Shown here: piece after piece, positions 8,714-21,789 of the stretch
Layout of the letters: each line of letters opens with the position of its first letter
Position numbering within the stretch: the first letter of the stretch is position 1
Source of the DNA: an uncultured Rivibacter sp.
GTDB taxonomy: Bacteria > Pseudomonadota > Gammaproteobacteria > Burkholderiales > Burkholderiaceae
Direction of reading: 5' to 3'
Length of the DNA: 64,000 nt
Assembly (NCBI GenBank): GCA_946480925.1
Contig: CAMLLU010000014.1
Location: 1-64,000 of the forward strand
The notes under the pieces: generated by a model
Told to the model about the DNA's origin: nothing
Seen by the model: only the letters and a program-made list of their open reading frames with translations
The model's database searches: none
Made by a program: the position numbers and the translations under genes

Positions 8714-9865
8714 ATGCGGCGAATGAGCGAATCCCCGAACAACGAGTCGGCCTCCAATGGCCAGAGCTGGCCCGCAGGACGCCGCTTCGCCAAGCGGTCA
8801 GCAGGGCCGTTGCTGCTGGCCGCCAGCCTAGCGGTGGCGTTGCACGTGTGGCTGTTGAGCAGATGGGATGATCGAAAGACCGAGGAGCCTGCCGTGGTTG
8901 CATCGTCACCGCAGGCGAACGTGGTGGAGGTCCGTTCCGCAGTCATGACGGGTATGGCGAACGAGGCCTTGGTTCGAGAAGCAGCGCCGCCAACGGCTCC
9001 TGCGGCTGTTCCCACACCCGTGCCGAGCAGGCGCAGCAACGAAAGGAAACGCCCCGCAGCGATGGAGACGTCATCACCGGCAGGCGGCAAGGCGGCGCCT
9101 GTCTCAGCCACGGCAGAAGCGCCTGCCGAAGCGCCGGCATTGCCCGCTGCTGCAGAAGCGCCCCAGGCGGCCGGCAGTGCGCCCAGCACCGCGGCGCTGC
9201 CTGAAAAGGTGCCGGTCTACGCAACCCGCACGCCGCCTTCGACCACTTTGCGTTATGTGATGAGCCGCGGGCCGATCGCTGGCGAGGGTGAATTGCGCTG
9301 GCAGCAGGATGGTCGCCGTTACGAATTGCGGCTCGAGGGTCGCGTGCCCTTGCTGGGCACCTTGTTGACGCAGGTGAGCCGTGGTGGCTTCGACGCCGCC
9401 GGCCTCGCGCCCGAGCGTCACACCGACAAGCGGCGTCGCCGTGGCGAGCAGGCTGCCAACTTCCAGCGCGATGCCGGGCTCATCACGTTTTCAGGTTCTT
9501 CGGCGCAATACCCGTTGGTGCCTGGTGCGCAAGACCGCGTGAGCTGGATGATCCAACTGGCCGCCATAGCGCAGGCCTGGCGGGGGCCGCTTGCGACGGG
9601 GGAGCACATCGTGTTGCTGGTAGCCAGCGCGCGTGGCGACGCGGACGTCTGGTCCTTCCGCATCCTGGGTCAGGAGACGGTGGCGTTGCCGGCAGGTTCC
9701 GTGCAGGCTTTGAAGCTGCTGCGTGAGCCGCGCCGCCAGTACGACACCAAGGTGGAGGTCTGGCTGGACCCGGCACGTCAATATTTGCCGGTACGTGCTC
9801 GTCTTACCGATACCAATGGCGACCCACTGGAGCTGCAGCTGAGCGAGGAAATCCGCGCTCCATGA
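8714..9865 (+). CDS. DUF3108 domain protein with N-terminal membrane anchor
   Basis: A 383-residue protein. A single hydrophobic segment (GPLLLAASLAVALHVWLLS) near residues 25-45 is followed by a long Ala/Pro-rich spacer, then a C-terminal DUF3108 domain (TTLRYVMSRGPIAGEGELRW, SWMIQLAAIAQAW, VEVWLDPARQYLPVRARL). The layout is a periplasmic domain on an inner-membrane anchor, much like a TonB-type protein without the TonB end. The function of DUF3108 is unknown; the family is placed near the cell envelope. Two in-frame ATGs (8714 and 8723) are possible and neither has a clear ribosome-binding site. The open frame upstream of 8714 is antisense to the FAH gene and is rejected. Confidence 0.75.
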   Translation: MRRMSESPNNESASNGQSWPAGRRFAKRSAGPLLLAASLAVALHVWLLSRWDDRKTEEPAVVASSPQANVVEVRSAVMTGMANEALVREAAPPTAPAAVPTPVPSRRSNERKRPAAMETSSPAGGKAAPVSATAEAPAEAPALPAAAEAPQAAGSAPSTAALPEKVPVYATRTPPSTTLRYVMSRGPIAGEGELRWQQDGRRYELRLEGRVPLLGTLLTQVSRGGFDAAGLAPERHTDKRRRRGEQAANFQRDAGLITFSGSSAQYPLVPGAQDRVSWMIQLAAIAQAWRGPLATGEHIVLLVASARGDADVWSFRILGQETVALPAGSVQALKLLREPRRQYDTKVEVWLDPARQYLPVRARLTDTNGDPLELQLSEEIRAP

Positions 9866-9973
9866 AAGGTTCCCGCTCAAGCCAGGGGGTGACTAACGCC
9901 GAAGCTGGTGTCATCGTCTGGCTTGAAAGTTGCGTTGGAGTCCGCAGGTAGGCTCTCAAAGGAGAACCCTTCC

Positions 9974-10255
9974 ATGCAAATGCTGTACAACTCGGAAAAC
10001 TTCGCGGTGGTGCAGTTCGATGTGCCGACCGGCGAAGTGGACGAGGCCGGACTCGGCACCAACGCGTTGACGCGCGGAGGCTACGAGATCGTGGACAAGT
10101 TCGCGCGCAAGGAAATCTTCATCGAAGGCGCGCTGGCGGAAAGCTTCAAGGAAGGCGTCGAAGCCCTCATCGAAACTTCCCCGGACGTTGACGAGCTCGA
10201 CGCTTACGTGGCGCGGTTTGCCAATCTGGCGCAGCAGCCAGTGGTGCTTCACTAG
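9974..10255 (+). CDS. DUF3567 family small protein
   Basis: A 93-residue protein starting MQMLYNSENFAVVQFDVP and containing GYEIVDKFARKEIFIEGALA, which is the pattern of DUF3567, a family restricted to betaproteobacteria. It is acidic, soluble and of unknown function. The ATG at 9974 is set by the AAAGGAGAA ribosome-binding site just upstream; an earlier in-frame ATG at 9908 lacks one. It stands between the DUF3108 gene and the AAA ATPase on the same strand. Confidence 0.85.
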   Translation: MQMLYNSENFAVVQFDVPTGEVDEAGLGTNALTRGGYEIVDKFARKEIFIEGALAESFKEGVEALIETSPDVDELDAYVARFANLAQQPVVLH

Positions 10256-10502
10256 CCTCTTACGCGCTTCGCGCGCAGCCTGTAGCAGCCGCCGCCCGGT
10301 CATTGAAGGCGGTTGCTCACCCCTGAGCGGACGCGGTAGTCCCACGGGTGACCCGGCGTACAAGGCCGCGATCCGCGGCGCTCTCTCGTAGTCCCAATCA
10401 TCAGTAGGCATTCGCAGGGCTTGCCCGGCGCGGCGGCCTGCGCCAAGATCGGTCGCAACCGGTTGCCCCATTTCCGTGCCGGGCGCATGCGGGAGATGCT
10501 GC

Positions 10503-12803
10503 ATGGTCAAACGCCATCAGGAAACGCGAGTGTTGTTGTCGCCCGGCCTGGCGGAGGCGCCGGTGCTCGACCGCATGTGCTCGCACTTCGTGCTCACGCT
10601 CACGCTCAAGAGCGCCGGGCGCTTCAACCTGCGGCGCGACTGGAACAGCCTCTTGTCGCTGACCGGCCGCCACCTCGTGTGGCCGGTGTCGGTGCTGGAG
10701 CGGCTGCGTGAATTCCTGCTGCGCCGGGTGCGCGGCAATGCGCAGTGGACGGGCCACGAAGCGCTGAGCCACGACGCTTTCATCGAGCGCTTCGGCGCCT
10801 GGCGCGGGCCTTACGAAGAAGGCACGCTGTTCTTCTACATCGACGAATACATCAAGGACCAGGCCAAGGACCTGATGGTGATGCTGGGTGCCACCTGCGA
10901 ATGGCTGGCGCGCAACCTCAAGAAGGAATCGACTCTGGTCGAGAAAAACATCGACGCGCTGGCCGGCCTGCTGCAGCTCAACCCGGCCGAGCGCGCGCTG
11001 TTGCTGTACGGAACGCTGGCGCGCTACCAGCGTGACCTGCGCGGGTTGCTGGTCGAATTCAAGGTGTCGAACGCGCAGGAGGCGTTCGCGGCCATCGCCG
11101 ACGTGGCCGGCGTGGACGAGAAGGAGGTGGCCGAGGCGCTGCGTGCCGGCTCGCGGCTCGAACGCATCGGCATGGTCGAGAACCTCATCTCCGAGCACAA
11201 CATCACCGACCTCGCCGACCTCATGAAGGTGAGCGAGCAACTGCCGCCGGTGTTGATGCGCGAGTACCGCGATCAGTCCGAGCTGATGGCCGTGTTCACG
11301 CGGCCGGCCAGCCGCACGGAGCTTTCGATGGGCGACTTCGGCTTCGTGTCCGAAGACGCACGCATGCTGGTGTCGCTGCTCAAGAACGCCGTGGCCCACA
11401 AGGAGCCGGGCGTCAACATCCTGATGTACGGGCCGCCCGGCACCGGCAAGACCGAGCTGGCGAAGGTGGTGGCCGAAGCCGCTGGGCTCGAACTCTATGA
11501 AGTGGAATATGCCGACCGCGACGGCAACTCGCTGTCGGGCCGAGACCGCTATCGCTCGCTGCAGATCAGCCAGGTGTTCCTGAAGGGCAGCCACAAGGTG
11601 GCGCTGTTGTTCGACGAGGTGGAGGACGTGTTCCCCCCCATCTCCACCGACACCGCACAGCTGATGGCGCGGCTCGACACCGGCGAGGGCAGCGTCTCTG
11701 GCTCGGTGAGCGGCAAGGCCTGGGTGAACCAGATCCTCGAGACCAACCCGGTGCCGGTGATCTGGGTCACCAACCGCATCGAGCAGATCGACCCCGCCTT
11801 TCGCCGCCGTTTTCAATACCACCTCGAACTCACGTCGCCGCCGCCGGGCGCACGCGAAGCCATCGTCGCGCGCGCGCTCGAAGGTGTGTCGGTGACGCCG
11901 GAGCTGGTGGCCAAGCTGGCCGGGCGCCAGGGGCTTACGCCGGCGCAGATCCGCACTGCAGCGCGCTTCGCCAAGCTGGCCGGGGTCGAAGGCGAAACCG
12001 CGCAGGCGTTGATCGAACGCCAGCTCGCCAATGCCGACAAGGCGTTGGGCGTGCACGCGCAACGCGGCGCGCGCGAGGTGGTCACGCGTTACGACCTTGG
12101 CCTGCTCAACGTCGAAAGCCGCTTCGAGGTGCCGCGCATCATCGAGGCGCTGCGTCGCCGGCATGGCGGCACGCTGTGCTTCCACGGCCCGCCCGGCACC
12201 GGCAAGACGGCGCTGGCCGAACACATTGCTGCATCCCTGCAGTGGCCGCTGCAGGTGCGCCAGGCTTCCGACGTGATGAGCAAGTACGTCGGCGAGACCG
12301 AGCAGAACATGGCGCGCATGTTCGAGGAGGCCGAGCGCGAAGGGGCGGTGTTGTTGCTCGACGAGGCCGACAGCTTCCTGCGCAGCCGCCGCATGGCCGA
12401 GCGCAACTACGAGATCAGCGAAGTCAACGAGATGCTGCAGGGCATGGAGCGTTTCGGCGGCGTGTTCATCTGCACCACCAACCTGTTCGAAGAGCTCGAC
12501 GAAGCCGCGCTGCGCCGCTTCACGTTCAAGATCCGCTTCAAGCCGCTCACCGTGCCGCAGCGCGAGCACATGTTCGCGGCCGAGGCGCTGGCGGCGGCCG
12601 ACGTGCAGGACCTCACGACCGAGCAGCGCACGCGGCTGGTCGCGCTGGACCAGCTCACCCCCGGCGACTTCGCGGCGGTGCGGCGACAGGCCGAGATCCT
12701 GGCGGCCACGTTGACGGCGGACGAATTCCTCGCTCAGCTGGAAGCCGAGCACCGCGTCAAGCCCGAAGTGCGGCAGCGCCGCGGCATGGGCTTTCTGCAC
12801 TGA
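10503..12803 (+). CDS. Double-AAA-domain ATPase
   Basis: A 766-residue cytoplasmic protein with about 300 N-terminal residues of mostly helical sequence and then two AAA modules. Module 1 has Walker A YGPPGTGKTELAK at about residue 309 and Walker B LLFDEVEDVF at about 367. Module 2 has HGPPGTGKTALAE at about 561 and VLLLDEADSF at about 616. Both keep sensor and arginine-finger-like stretches (WVTNRIEQIDPAFRRRF and CTTNLFEELDEAALRRF). This suggests a ring-forming remodelling ATPase. No protease or nuclease domain is attached, so the target is unknown. The start at 10503 has GGGAGA upstream. Confidence 0.85.
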   Translation: MVKRHQETRVLLSPGLAEAPVLDRMCSHFVLTLTLKSAGRFNLRRDWNSLLSLTGRHLVWPVSVLERLREFLLRRVRGNAQWTGHEALSHDAFIERFGAWRGPYEEGTLFFYIDEYIKDQAKDLMVMLGATCEWLARNLKKESTLVEKNIDALAGLLQLNPAERALLLYGTLARYQRDLRGLLVEFKVSNAQEAFAAIADVAGVDEKEVAEALRAGSRLERIGMVENLISEHNITDLADLMKVSEQLPPVLMREYRDQSELMAVFTRPASRTELSMGDFGFVSEDARMLVSLLKNAVAHKEPGVNILMYGPPGTGKTELAKVVAEAAGLELYEVEYADRDGNSLSGRDRYRSLQISQVFLKGSHKVALLFDEVEDVFPPISTDTAQLMARLDTGEGSVSGSVSGKAWVNQILETNPVPVIWVTNRIEQIDPAFRRRFQYHLELTSPPPGAREAIVARALEGVSVTPELVAKLAGRQGLTPAQIRTAARFAKLAGVEGETAQALIERQLANADKALGVHAQRGAREVVTRYDLGLLNVESRFEVPRIIEALRRRHGGTLCFHGPPGTGKTALAEHIAASLQWPLQVRQASDVMSKYVGETEQNMARMFEEAEREGAVLLLDEADSFLRSRRMAERNYEISEVNEMLQGMERFGGVFICTTNLFEELDEAALRRFTFKIRFKPLTVPQREHMFAAEALAAADVQDLTTEQRTRLVALDQLTPGDFAAVRRQAEILAATLTADEFLAQLEAEHRVKPEVRQRRGMGFLH

Positions 12804-12804
12804 A

Positions 12805-12822
12805 GGGGCGGACGCCCCTGTT
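12805..12822 (+). terminator. Weak hairpin after the AAA ATPase gene
   Basis: GGGGC-GGAC-GCCCC followed by TGTTTG begins one base after the stop codon. The stem is short and the T-run poor, so this is only a possible terminator. The bases to 13053 hold no supported gene. Confidence 0.35.
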
Positions 12823-13053
12823 TGAGGGGTGAGGCTGCGTGGCCGTGCAAAAAACCGCACCGCCGCGGATACAACGCAGGGTTTCGCGCGATGTCGTGGC
12901 GTAACTCACGGCGCGCGGCTCAAGTGCCCTGCACCCAACGCCGATAGCGGCCCTATGCCCCAGCCTCGATTTGTTGTTGCCCACCCGCTGTGGCGTTTGC
13001 CGTGCCGTGAGGTCTGTCACGCCTGTCGCGGCGGGTGTCGGGGCTGACGAGCC

Positions 13054-15204
13054 ATGCAAGTCGCTGGTTTTCTCGTCTCCAGCTACGACCCCTGGACGGT
13101 CGCCGCCTCGGTGCTGATCGCGGTGTATGCATCGTTCGTCGCGCTCGATCTCGCCAAGCGTGTGCACGCTGCCGCGCGCCCGGTGGCGCGCGCCTGGCTG
13201 CTGGGCGGCTCGCTGGCCATGGGTACCGGCATCTGGGCCATGCACTTGATCGGCATGCTGGCGTTCCGGCTGCCGATCCCCATCGGCTACGACCCGTTCA
13301 TGACCTTGGCGTCGTGGGTGGCTGCGGTGGTGGCCTCCGGCGTGGCGCTGGCCATCGCGGGCCGCCGGCGGCTCACCCCATGGCGTCTGGTGGTGGGCGC
13401 TTTGGCGATGGGCGGCGGCATCTGCGCGATGCATTACCTGGGCATGCATGCGATGGCCATGCAACCCGGCATCGTGTGGAGCGTGCCGCTGGTGGCGGCC
13501 TCCGCGGCCATCGCGGTGGGCGCATCAGCCGTGGCGCTGTTGATCTTCTTCTGGCTGCGCACGCGTTCCGAACGCGCCGGCATGGCGTGGCAGGTGTCGG
13601 CCGCGATCGTGATGGGAGCGGCCATCGCCGGCATGCACTACACCGGCATGGCTGCCGCCCATTTCGTGGCAGGCAGCGTATGCGCAAGCGTCACAGGCCT
13701 GGCCGGCAGCAGTCTCGGCGTGCTGGTTGCGTTGGCGGCCACGGCGCTGCTGACCATTGCGCTGATCGCGTCGGTGCTCGATGCGCGCCTGCAGAGCACC
13801 CATTCGCGCATGGCGGCTTCCCTGCAGCAGGCCAACGAGGAGCTGCAACGCATTGCGTTCAAGGACCCGCTCACCGATCTGCCGAACCGCCTGGTGTTCG
13901 AAGACCGCCTGCACAACGCGGTGGCGCGTTGCGAACGCGAGCAAACCCGCCTGGCGGTGCTGTTCGTCGACCTCGACGGCTTCAAGCCGATCAACGACTC
14001 TTTCGGCCACGGTACTGGCGACGAGGTGTTGCGTGAAGTGGGGCGCCGCCTGGGCGTGCTGGCGCGGCAGGCCGACACCGTGGCTCGCGTGGGCGGTGAC
14101 GAGTTCCTGTTGCTGCTCGAAGGCCAGATCGACGAGGCCGCCGCGGCACAGGTGGCGCAACGCACGTTGCAGACGCTGAACCAGCCTTATGCGCTGAGCG
14201 ACCGCGAAGTTCACCTGTCGTGCTCGATCGGCATCGTGTTCTATCCGGACCAGGGATCGCGGCACAAGCTCATCGCTCATGCCGACGCGGCCATGTACGC
14301 CGCCAAGCGCGCCGGCGGCTCGACCTACTGCTTCTTCGAGGCGCGCATGGACGCCGGCAGCCGCGACCAGGTGGAGCTGCAGCGCGACCTGCGCCGTGCG
14401 CTCGACCATGGCGAACTGGAGCTGTACTACCAGCCGAAGATCCATGCGATGAGCGGCCAGATCACCGGAGCCGAGGCGCTGATGCGCTGGCGCCACCCGA
14501 CGCGCGGCATGGTGCCGCCTGGGGTGTTCATCCCGATCGCCGAACGCTTCGGCCTGATCGGTGTGCTGGGCAATTGGGTCATCGACGAGTCGGCGCGCCA
14601 GATGCGCCTGTGGCTCGACAGCGGGCTGCGCATGCGCGTGTCGATCAACCTTTCGGTGCACCAGCTGCGGCAGGCCGAGCTTGCCGCACGCGTGCGGCAG
14701 GCGCTCGACGGCCATCGGGTCGATGCGGGCCTGCTGACTTGCGAAATCACCGAAAGCGTGGCGATGGACGACGCACAGCCGACGCTGCGCGCGCTGGAGC
14801 GGCTGGCGGCCACCGGCGTGCAGCTGTCGATCGACGACTTCGGCACCGGTTATTCCAGCCTCTCGTACCTGCGCCGCATGCCGGCCGGCCAGCTGAAGAT
14901 CGACCGTAGTTTCGTCAGCGACCTCGAGCACAGCAACGATGCTCGTGCCATCGTCGATGCGGTTGTGCGGCTGGCGCATGCCCTGGGCCTGAAGGTGGTG
15001 GCCGAAGGTGTGGAGACCGCGGCGCAGCAGGACTTCCTGCTCGGTCTGGGCTGCGATGAGCTGCAAGGCTTCCTGTATGCGCGGCCCATGCCGGCCAAGG
15101 CGCTCACGCTGTGGGCCATGGACGACACGCCGCGGCCGCATGGAGCGATGGAGTTCCGGCCTTCGCTGTTCGGCGGCGTCGGCAGCACCGCCTCCGATGC
15201 CTGA
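13054..15204 (+). CDS. MHYT-GGDEF-EAL cyclic-di-GMP signalling protein
   Basis: A 716-residue membrane protein. Seven predicted membrane segments in the first ~240 residues carry three copies of the MHYT-type motif (AMHLIGM, AMHYLGM, GMHYTGM), a putative sensor that may bind metal for O2, CO or NO. A diguanylate cyclase domain follows with an intact VGGDEF at about residue 345. The phosphodiesterase domain has AEALMRW at about 471, DDFGTGYSS at about 593 and VVAEGVET later. Both catalytic motifs are intact, so it may make or degrade c-di-GMP depending on input. It probably controls the switch between motility and biofilm. It is a single gene ahead of metH. Confidence 0.92.
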   Translation: MQVAGFLVSSYDPWTVAASVLIAVYASFVALDLAKRVHAAARPVARAWLLGGSLAMGTGIWAMHLIGMLAFRLPIPIGYDPFMTLASWVAAVVASGVALAIAGRRRLTPWRLVVGALAMGGGICAMHYLGMHAMAMQPGIVWSVPLVAASAAIAVGASAVALLIFFWLRTRSERAGMAWQVSAAIVMGAAIAGMHYTGMAAAHFVAGSVCASVTGLAGSSLGVLVALAATALLTIALIASVLDARLQSTHSRMAASLQQANEELQRIAFKDPLTDLPNRLVFEDRLHNAVARCEREQTRLAVLFVDLDGFKPINDSFGHGTGDEVLREVGRRLGVLARQADTVARVGGDEFLLLLEGQIDEAAAAQVAQRTLQTLNQPYALSDREVHLSCSIGIVFYPDQGSRHKLIAHADAAMYAAKRAGGSTYCFFEARMDAGSRDQVELQRDLRRALDHGELELYYQPKIHAMSGQITGAEALMRWRHPTRGMVPPGVFIPIAERFGLIGVLGNWVIDESARQMRLWLDSGLRMRVSINLSVHQLRQAELAARVRQALDGHRVDAGLLTCEITESVAMDDAQPTLRALERLAATGVQLSIDDFGTGYSSLSYLRRMPAGQLKIDRSFVSDLEHSNDARAIVDAVVRLAHALGLKVVAEGVETAAQQDFLLGLGCDELQGFLYARPMPAKALTLWAMDDTPRPHGAMEFRPSLFGGVGSTASDA

Positions 15205-15268
15205 GCCCAACGCAGGCGCAGCCCGCACGCGCCGTGCGTGTTTGAGCGGCTTCCTACAATCCCGCCTC

Positions 15269-16336
15269 ATGAAGTCCTCGAACGAACCCCGCTACACGCG
15301 CGCGGCGCAGCTGTCCGAAATCCTCAAGCAACGCATCGTCGTCCTCGACGGTGCCATGGGCACGATGATCCAGCGCTACAAGCTGGGCGAGGCCGACTAC
15401 CGTGGCGAGCGCTTCAAGGACCACCCCAAGGACCTGAAGGGCAACAACGAGCTGCTGCAGTTCACGCGGCCCGACGTCATCAGCGAGATCCACGACGGGT
15501 ATCTCGTGGCGGGGGCCGACCTCATCGAGACCAACACCTTTGGCGCGACCTCGGTGGCGCAGGAAGATTACGGCCTGGCCGAGGTGGCGCTGGAGATGAA
15601 CGTGGCGGCTGCGCGCCTGGCCCGCGCTGCATGTGACAAGTTCAGCACGCCCGACAAGCCGCGCTTCGTGGCCGGCGCCTTCGGCCCCACGCCGCGTACG
15701 GCCAGCATCAGCCCCGACGTGAACGACCCCGGCGCGCGCAACATCGACTTCGACACCTTGAAGGCCGCCTACTACGAGCAAGGGCAGGGGCTGCTGGAAG
15801 GCGGGGCCGACGTGTTCCTCGTCGAGACCATCTTCGACACGCTCAACGCCAAGGCGGCGATCTTCGCGATCGACGAGCTGTTCGAGGCGACCGGCGAGCG
15901 CCTGCCGATCATCATCTCGGGCACGGTGACCGATGCTTCCGGCCGCATCCTCTCGGGCCAGACCGTGAGCGCGTTCTGGCACTCGGTGCGCCATGCGCGG
16001 CCGCTGGCCGTGGGCCTGAACTGCGCGCTGGGTGCCGCGCTGATGCGGCCCTACATCGAAGAGCTGTGCAAGGCCGCGCCTGACACCTTCATCTCGTGCT
16101 ACCCGAACGCCGGCCTGCCCAACCCGATGAGCGACACCGGCTTCGACGAAACGCCCGACGTCACCGGTGGCCTGATGGAGGACTTCGCGAAGGCGGGCTT
16201 CCTCAACATCGTGGGCGGCTGCTGCGGTACCACGCCGGAACACATCGCCGCGATCGCGCAGCGCGTGGGGCGCTATCAGCCGCGCTGCCCGCAGCATGGC
16301 GGGGCAGGCATGTTCTCGGCGCTGCAGGCGGCCTGA
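15269..16336 (+). CDS. metH: Methionine synthase, homocysteine-binding part (split MetH, N-terminal)
   Basis: A 355-residue homocysteine S-methyltransferase domain equal to the first module of cobalamin-dependent MetH. It starts [20 protein letters not shown] and has the zinc ligands in GLNCALG and [11 protein letters not shown]. It holds homocysteine and takes the methyl group from methylcobalamin bound by the second protein (17097-19871). In many betaproteobacteria MetH is encoded as two genes; here they are on the same strand but 760 bases apart, with a gene on the opposite strand between them. No SAH riboswitch was seen before this half. The start at 15269 gives [15 protein letters not shown]. 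Confidence 0.93.
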   Translation: MKSSNEPRYTRAAQLSEILKQRIVVLDGAMGTMIQRYKLGEADYRGERFKDHPKDLKGNNELLQFTRPDVISEIHDGYLVAGADLIETNTFGATSVAQEDYGLAEVALEMNVAAARLARAACDKFSTPDKPRFVAGAFGPTPRTASISPDVNDPGARNIDFDTLKAAYYEQGQGLLEGGADVFLVETIFDTLNAKAAIFAIDELFEATGERLPIIISGTVTDASGRILSGQTVSAFWHSVRHARPLAVGLNCALGAALMRPYIEELCKAAPDTFISCYPNAGLPNPMSDTGFDETPDVTGGLMEDFAKAGFLNIVGGCCGTTPEHIAAIAQRVGRYQPRCPQHGGAGMFSALQAA

Positions 16337-16343
16337 CGAGGTT

Positions 16344-16898
16344 TCAGCGGGCTGCCGCTGCCGCGGCTGCGCCGCGGTCGGCAATCAAGAGCTCCACCGC
16401 ATCACCCGCGGCACGGCCCAGGCCGCCGAAGCGCGTGGGTGGGACGCCGCGCGCCACGAGGTAGTCGCGGGTGCTGGCGGCGCGGTCCTGCGCGAGCATC
16501 GCGCCGCCCTTGGCGCCGTCGGCCGGCCCGGCGATGCGTACGTCGGCCTGGGCATGAGGTTTCAGACCGGCGGCCACCTCGTTGAGCACCGCGGCCAGCG
16601 GTGGCTTCACCACCGAACGGCCGGGGTCGAATGCGTACTTCAGCGGGACTTCCACGCGCAGCCGGCCGTCTTCGGTGCCTTCCACGGTCACGGGCGTGCC
16701 GCGCAAGGCATCGGCCAGGCGCTTGCGCTGTGCCTCCAGTGGCGGCGGCAGCGTGGGGCCGAAGATGCGCCCCAATGCGCCGGGCGACTCCGACGGCGTG
16801 GCGCCCGGCTTCGCAGGCGGCGCACTGCCGCAGGCGGCCAGCAAGAGCAAGCCGGCACCCAACACGGGAACGGCGCAAGCAGACAGGCGCGCAAACAT
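16344..16898 (-). CDS. OmpA-like lipoprotein between the metH halves
   Basis: A 184-residue lipoprotein. The signal MFARLSACAVPVLGAGLLLL ends in the lipobox LAAC, so Cys about 25 would be lipidated. The C-terminal half resembles an OmpA/MotB peptidoglycan-binding fold (FDPGRSVVKPPLAAVLNEVA, ADVRIAGPADG, RAASTRDYLVARGVPPTRF). It probably sits in the outer membrane and touches peptidoglycan. It is on the minus strand, its stop is 7 bases from the stop of metH part 1, and its start faces the SAH riboswitch. The reading frame is open for 51 codons upstream, but those overlap the riboswitch and lack likeness to any signal sequence. Confidence 0.75.
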   Translation of the reverse strand: MFARLSACAVPVLGAGLLLLAACGSAPPAKPGATPSESPGALGRIFGPTLPPPLEAQRKRLADALRGTPVTVEGTEDGRLRVEVPLKYAFDPGRSVVKPPLAAVLNEVAAGLKPHAQADVRIAGPADGAKGGAMLAQDRAASTRDYLVARGVPPTRFGGLGRAAGDAVELLIADRGAAAAAAAR

Positions 16899-16983
16899 TC
16901 CGTCATTGCATCCTCTTCGCCAGCAAGGCACAAGCCTGCGTGATGTAACCCTTGTAAGGGCCTCGGCGGCTAAAATTCCGGCC

Positions 16984-17055
16984 TCTCTCAAGGAGCGTTG
17001 CAACGGTGGCCGAGCGGCCCCGCCAGGCTTGAGACACGCAACGACGCTCACCCTG
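16984..17055 (+). promoter_or_regulatory. SAH riboswitch upstream of metH part 2
   Basis: The sequence fits the S-adenosylhomocysteine riboswitch class. P1 is TCTCAAG (16986-16992) with CTTGAGA (17028-17034). The conserved GGAGCGTTGCAAC follows P1, and a variable hairpin GGTGG...CCGCC precedes GCCAGGC. The 3' pseudoknot strand GCAACGACGCTCA (17038-17050) pairs with GAGCGTTGC. SAH riboswitches turn genes on when SAH accumulates and are found before ahcY, metF and metH in betaproteobacteria. A TAAAAT -10-like box at 16971-16976 would start the transcript at about 16983. The next gene is the cobalamin-binding half of MetH, which matches the known role. Confidence 0.9.
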
Positions 17056-17096
17056 CCGCTTTGGTCGTGCGGTCGCGGGTGGGCCGCGGCAGCACG

Positions 17097-19871
<2,775 letters not shown>

Positions 19872-19883
19872 GTCGATGCATCC

Positions 19884-19921
19884 GTGCAAAGTGCACGCTG
19901 CTTTTTCTTGCAAAAGAAGCG
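19884..19921 (+). terminator. Possible terminator after metH part 2
   Basis: Two small hairpins follow the stop: GTGCA-AAG-TGCAC, then CGCTGCTTTT with AAAAGAAGCG, with T-rich sequence between. The position is right for ending the metH transcript. The stems are imperfect. Confidence 0.35.
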
Positions 19922-19969
19922 TGTGTTCATAACTGCGACGAAGGCAGTCGGCGCGACGCACCGGCTCGC

Positions 19970-21035
19970 ATGAATCGTCGCGGCGCGCGCTGACGGACGG
20001 CCGGATTCGCGCTGGCAGCGGTGCTCCGGCACGGTGCCAGCCGTGGCTTGGAAGCTGCTTCCCGCCCGCGGTCGACAAGCCGAGTTCGACCACCGAAGCC
20101 CACGGCTTCCTCACGCAAGCCTCCTTCGGCCCCACCGAAGCGAGCGTGAGCCGCGGCAGGGAGGTCGGCTACGGCAGCTGGATCAACGAGCAGGTCGGCA
20201 AGCCGCAAGGCTCGCATCGCGCCTACTGGGACGCTGCCGATGCCGCCCTCAAGGTCGCGGACCCCAACGCGGAAGCCGGCACGCGCGAGATCTTCGACAG
20301 CTTCTACCGCCAGGCCGTCACCGGTGAAGACCAGCTGCGACAGCGCGTGGCCTTCGCCCTGTCGCAGATCTTCGTGATCTCGCTGCAAGACAGCAACGTC
20401 AACAACTTCCCGCGCGGCGTGGCGAGCTACATGGACATGCTGGCCACGCATGCCTTCGGCAACTACCGCGATCTGCTGCAGGCGGTCTCCACGCACCCGA
20501 TGATGGGGCTGTATCTCTCGCATCTGCGCAACCAGAAGGAGAACCCCACCGCCGGCCGCGTGCCTGACGAGAACTTCGCCCGCGAGGTGATGCAGCTGTT
20601 CTCCATCGGCCTGTACCAGCTCGACCCCGATGGCACGGTGAAGACCGATGGCGCGGGCAAGCCCCTGGAGACCTACGCTGCGGAAGACATCGCCGGCTTC
20701 GCGAAGGTGTTCACCGGCTTCAGCTGGTCGGGCCCGGACACGAGCGGCGCGCGCTTTTATGGCGGCGGCACGCCCGTGAACCCCAATCGCATGATCGAGC
20801 CGATGCAGGGCTACAAGCAGTACCACTCGGTGTCGGAAAAGCGCTTCCTCGGCCGCACCATCCCTGCCGCTGCAGTGGCCGCGCCAACCCGGCCGGCGAT
20901 CGCGTCATCGCGATGGACACGCTGTTCCAGCATCCGAATGTCGGCCCTTTCGTCGGCAAGCAGCTGATCCAGCGCCTGGTGACCAGCAACCCGAGCCCGG
21001 GCTACGTGAGCCGCGTCGCACAGGCCTACAACGCG
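19970..21035 (+). pseudogene. DUF1800 protein remnant, frameshifted and 3'-truncated
   Basis: From about 20080 one frame reads like the DUF1800 start (GFLTQASFGPTEASV, YGSWINEQVGKPQGSH) and goes on with [40 protein letters not shown] and [10 protein letters not shown]. The likely original start ATG at 19970 (MNRRGAR) meets a stop after seven codons, so the signal region is shifted. A second shift occurs at about 20880, after which [20 protein letters not shown] and [20 protein letters not shown] continue the family. Similarity stops at about 21035, before the usual C-terminus. DUF1800 genes normally sit just before a DUF1501 gene as a secreted pair of unknown function. Not functional. Confidence 0.8.
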
Positions 21036-21644
21036 GGCACCGATCCGCTGCTGCGCTACACCAACCCGCTCACCGGCACCGCCGCGTTCAACTCGCTGGC
21101 ACAGCAGCTGCAGGTGGTGGCGCGCACCATCGCCGCCCGCTTGTCGCTCGGTGCGACGCGCCAGGTGTTCTTCGTGAGCATGGGCGGCTTCGACACGCAC
21201 GACAACGAAAACCGAGCCCTCGCCGACCTGATGGCCAAGCTCGGCCACGCGCTGCAGTACTTCAACAATGTGCTCACCGCGCTGGGTGTGGCCAACCAGG
21301 TGACCACCTTCACCGCATCGGACTTCGGCCGCACCTTCACCAGCAACGGCGACGGCACCGACCACGGCTGGGGCTCGCACCACATGGTGATGGGTGGTGC
21401 CGTCAGAGGGCGCGACCTGTACGGCACTTTCCCCGTGCTGGGCACCAAGAACGCCAACAACAACGAGTTCGACAACAGCCCCGACCAGATCGGCAATGGC
21501 GCGCTGTTGCCCGCCACTTCGGTGGATCAGTACGCCGCCACGCTCGGGCGCTGGTTCGGCCTGTCCGACAGCCAGTTGCTCGACCTGTTTCCGAATCTCG
21601 CCAACTGGAACGTCGCCAGTCGCAACCTTGGTTTCATGGCGTGA
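21036..21644 (+). pseudogene. DUF1501 protein, C-terminal half only, fused to the DUF1800 remnant
   Basis: Without any stop codon, the DUF1800 frame passes directly into the C-terminal half of a DUF1501 protein: [60 protein letters not shown], and [12 protein letters not shown]. The N-terminal half of DUF1501, with its twin-arginine-type signal, is absent. One deletion that removed the end of DUF1800 and the start of DUF1501 explains the fusion. The 243-residue open frame starting at 20913 may still be translated but lacks a signal peptide. DUF1501 proteins are related to sulfatase/phosphatase-like secreted enzymes. Confidence 0.8.
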
Positions 21645-21789
21645 GCGCCGAGGCCTTGCGTGACGCGCCGTTACATCTTCGACCGTGTCCGAGGGTTTCC
21701 GCCGGGGACTTGTCGCGTTGAATGAGGGCCGGCCGCGTTTGCTTCCTCGACGAGGCAGGCCGGCCGCAACAACACGAAAGGACCTTCAG

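Noticed and set aside
10401..12860. 819-codon open frame on the minus strand
   Set aside because: Antisense to the double-AAA ATPase, which has all family motifs.
13525..15270. 581-codon open frame on the minus strand
   Set aside because: Antisense to the MHYT-GGDEF-EAL gene.
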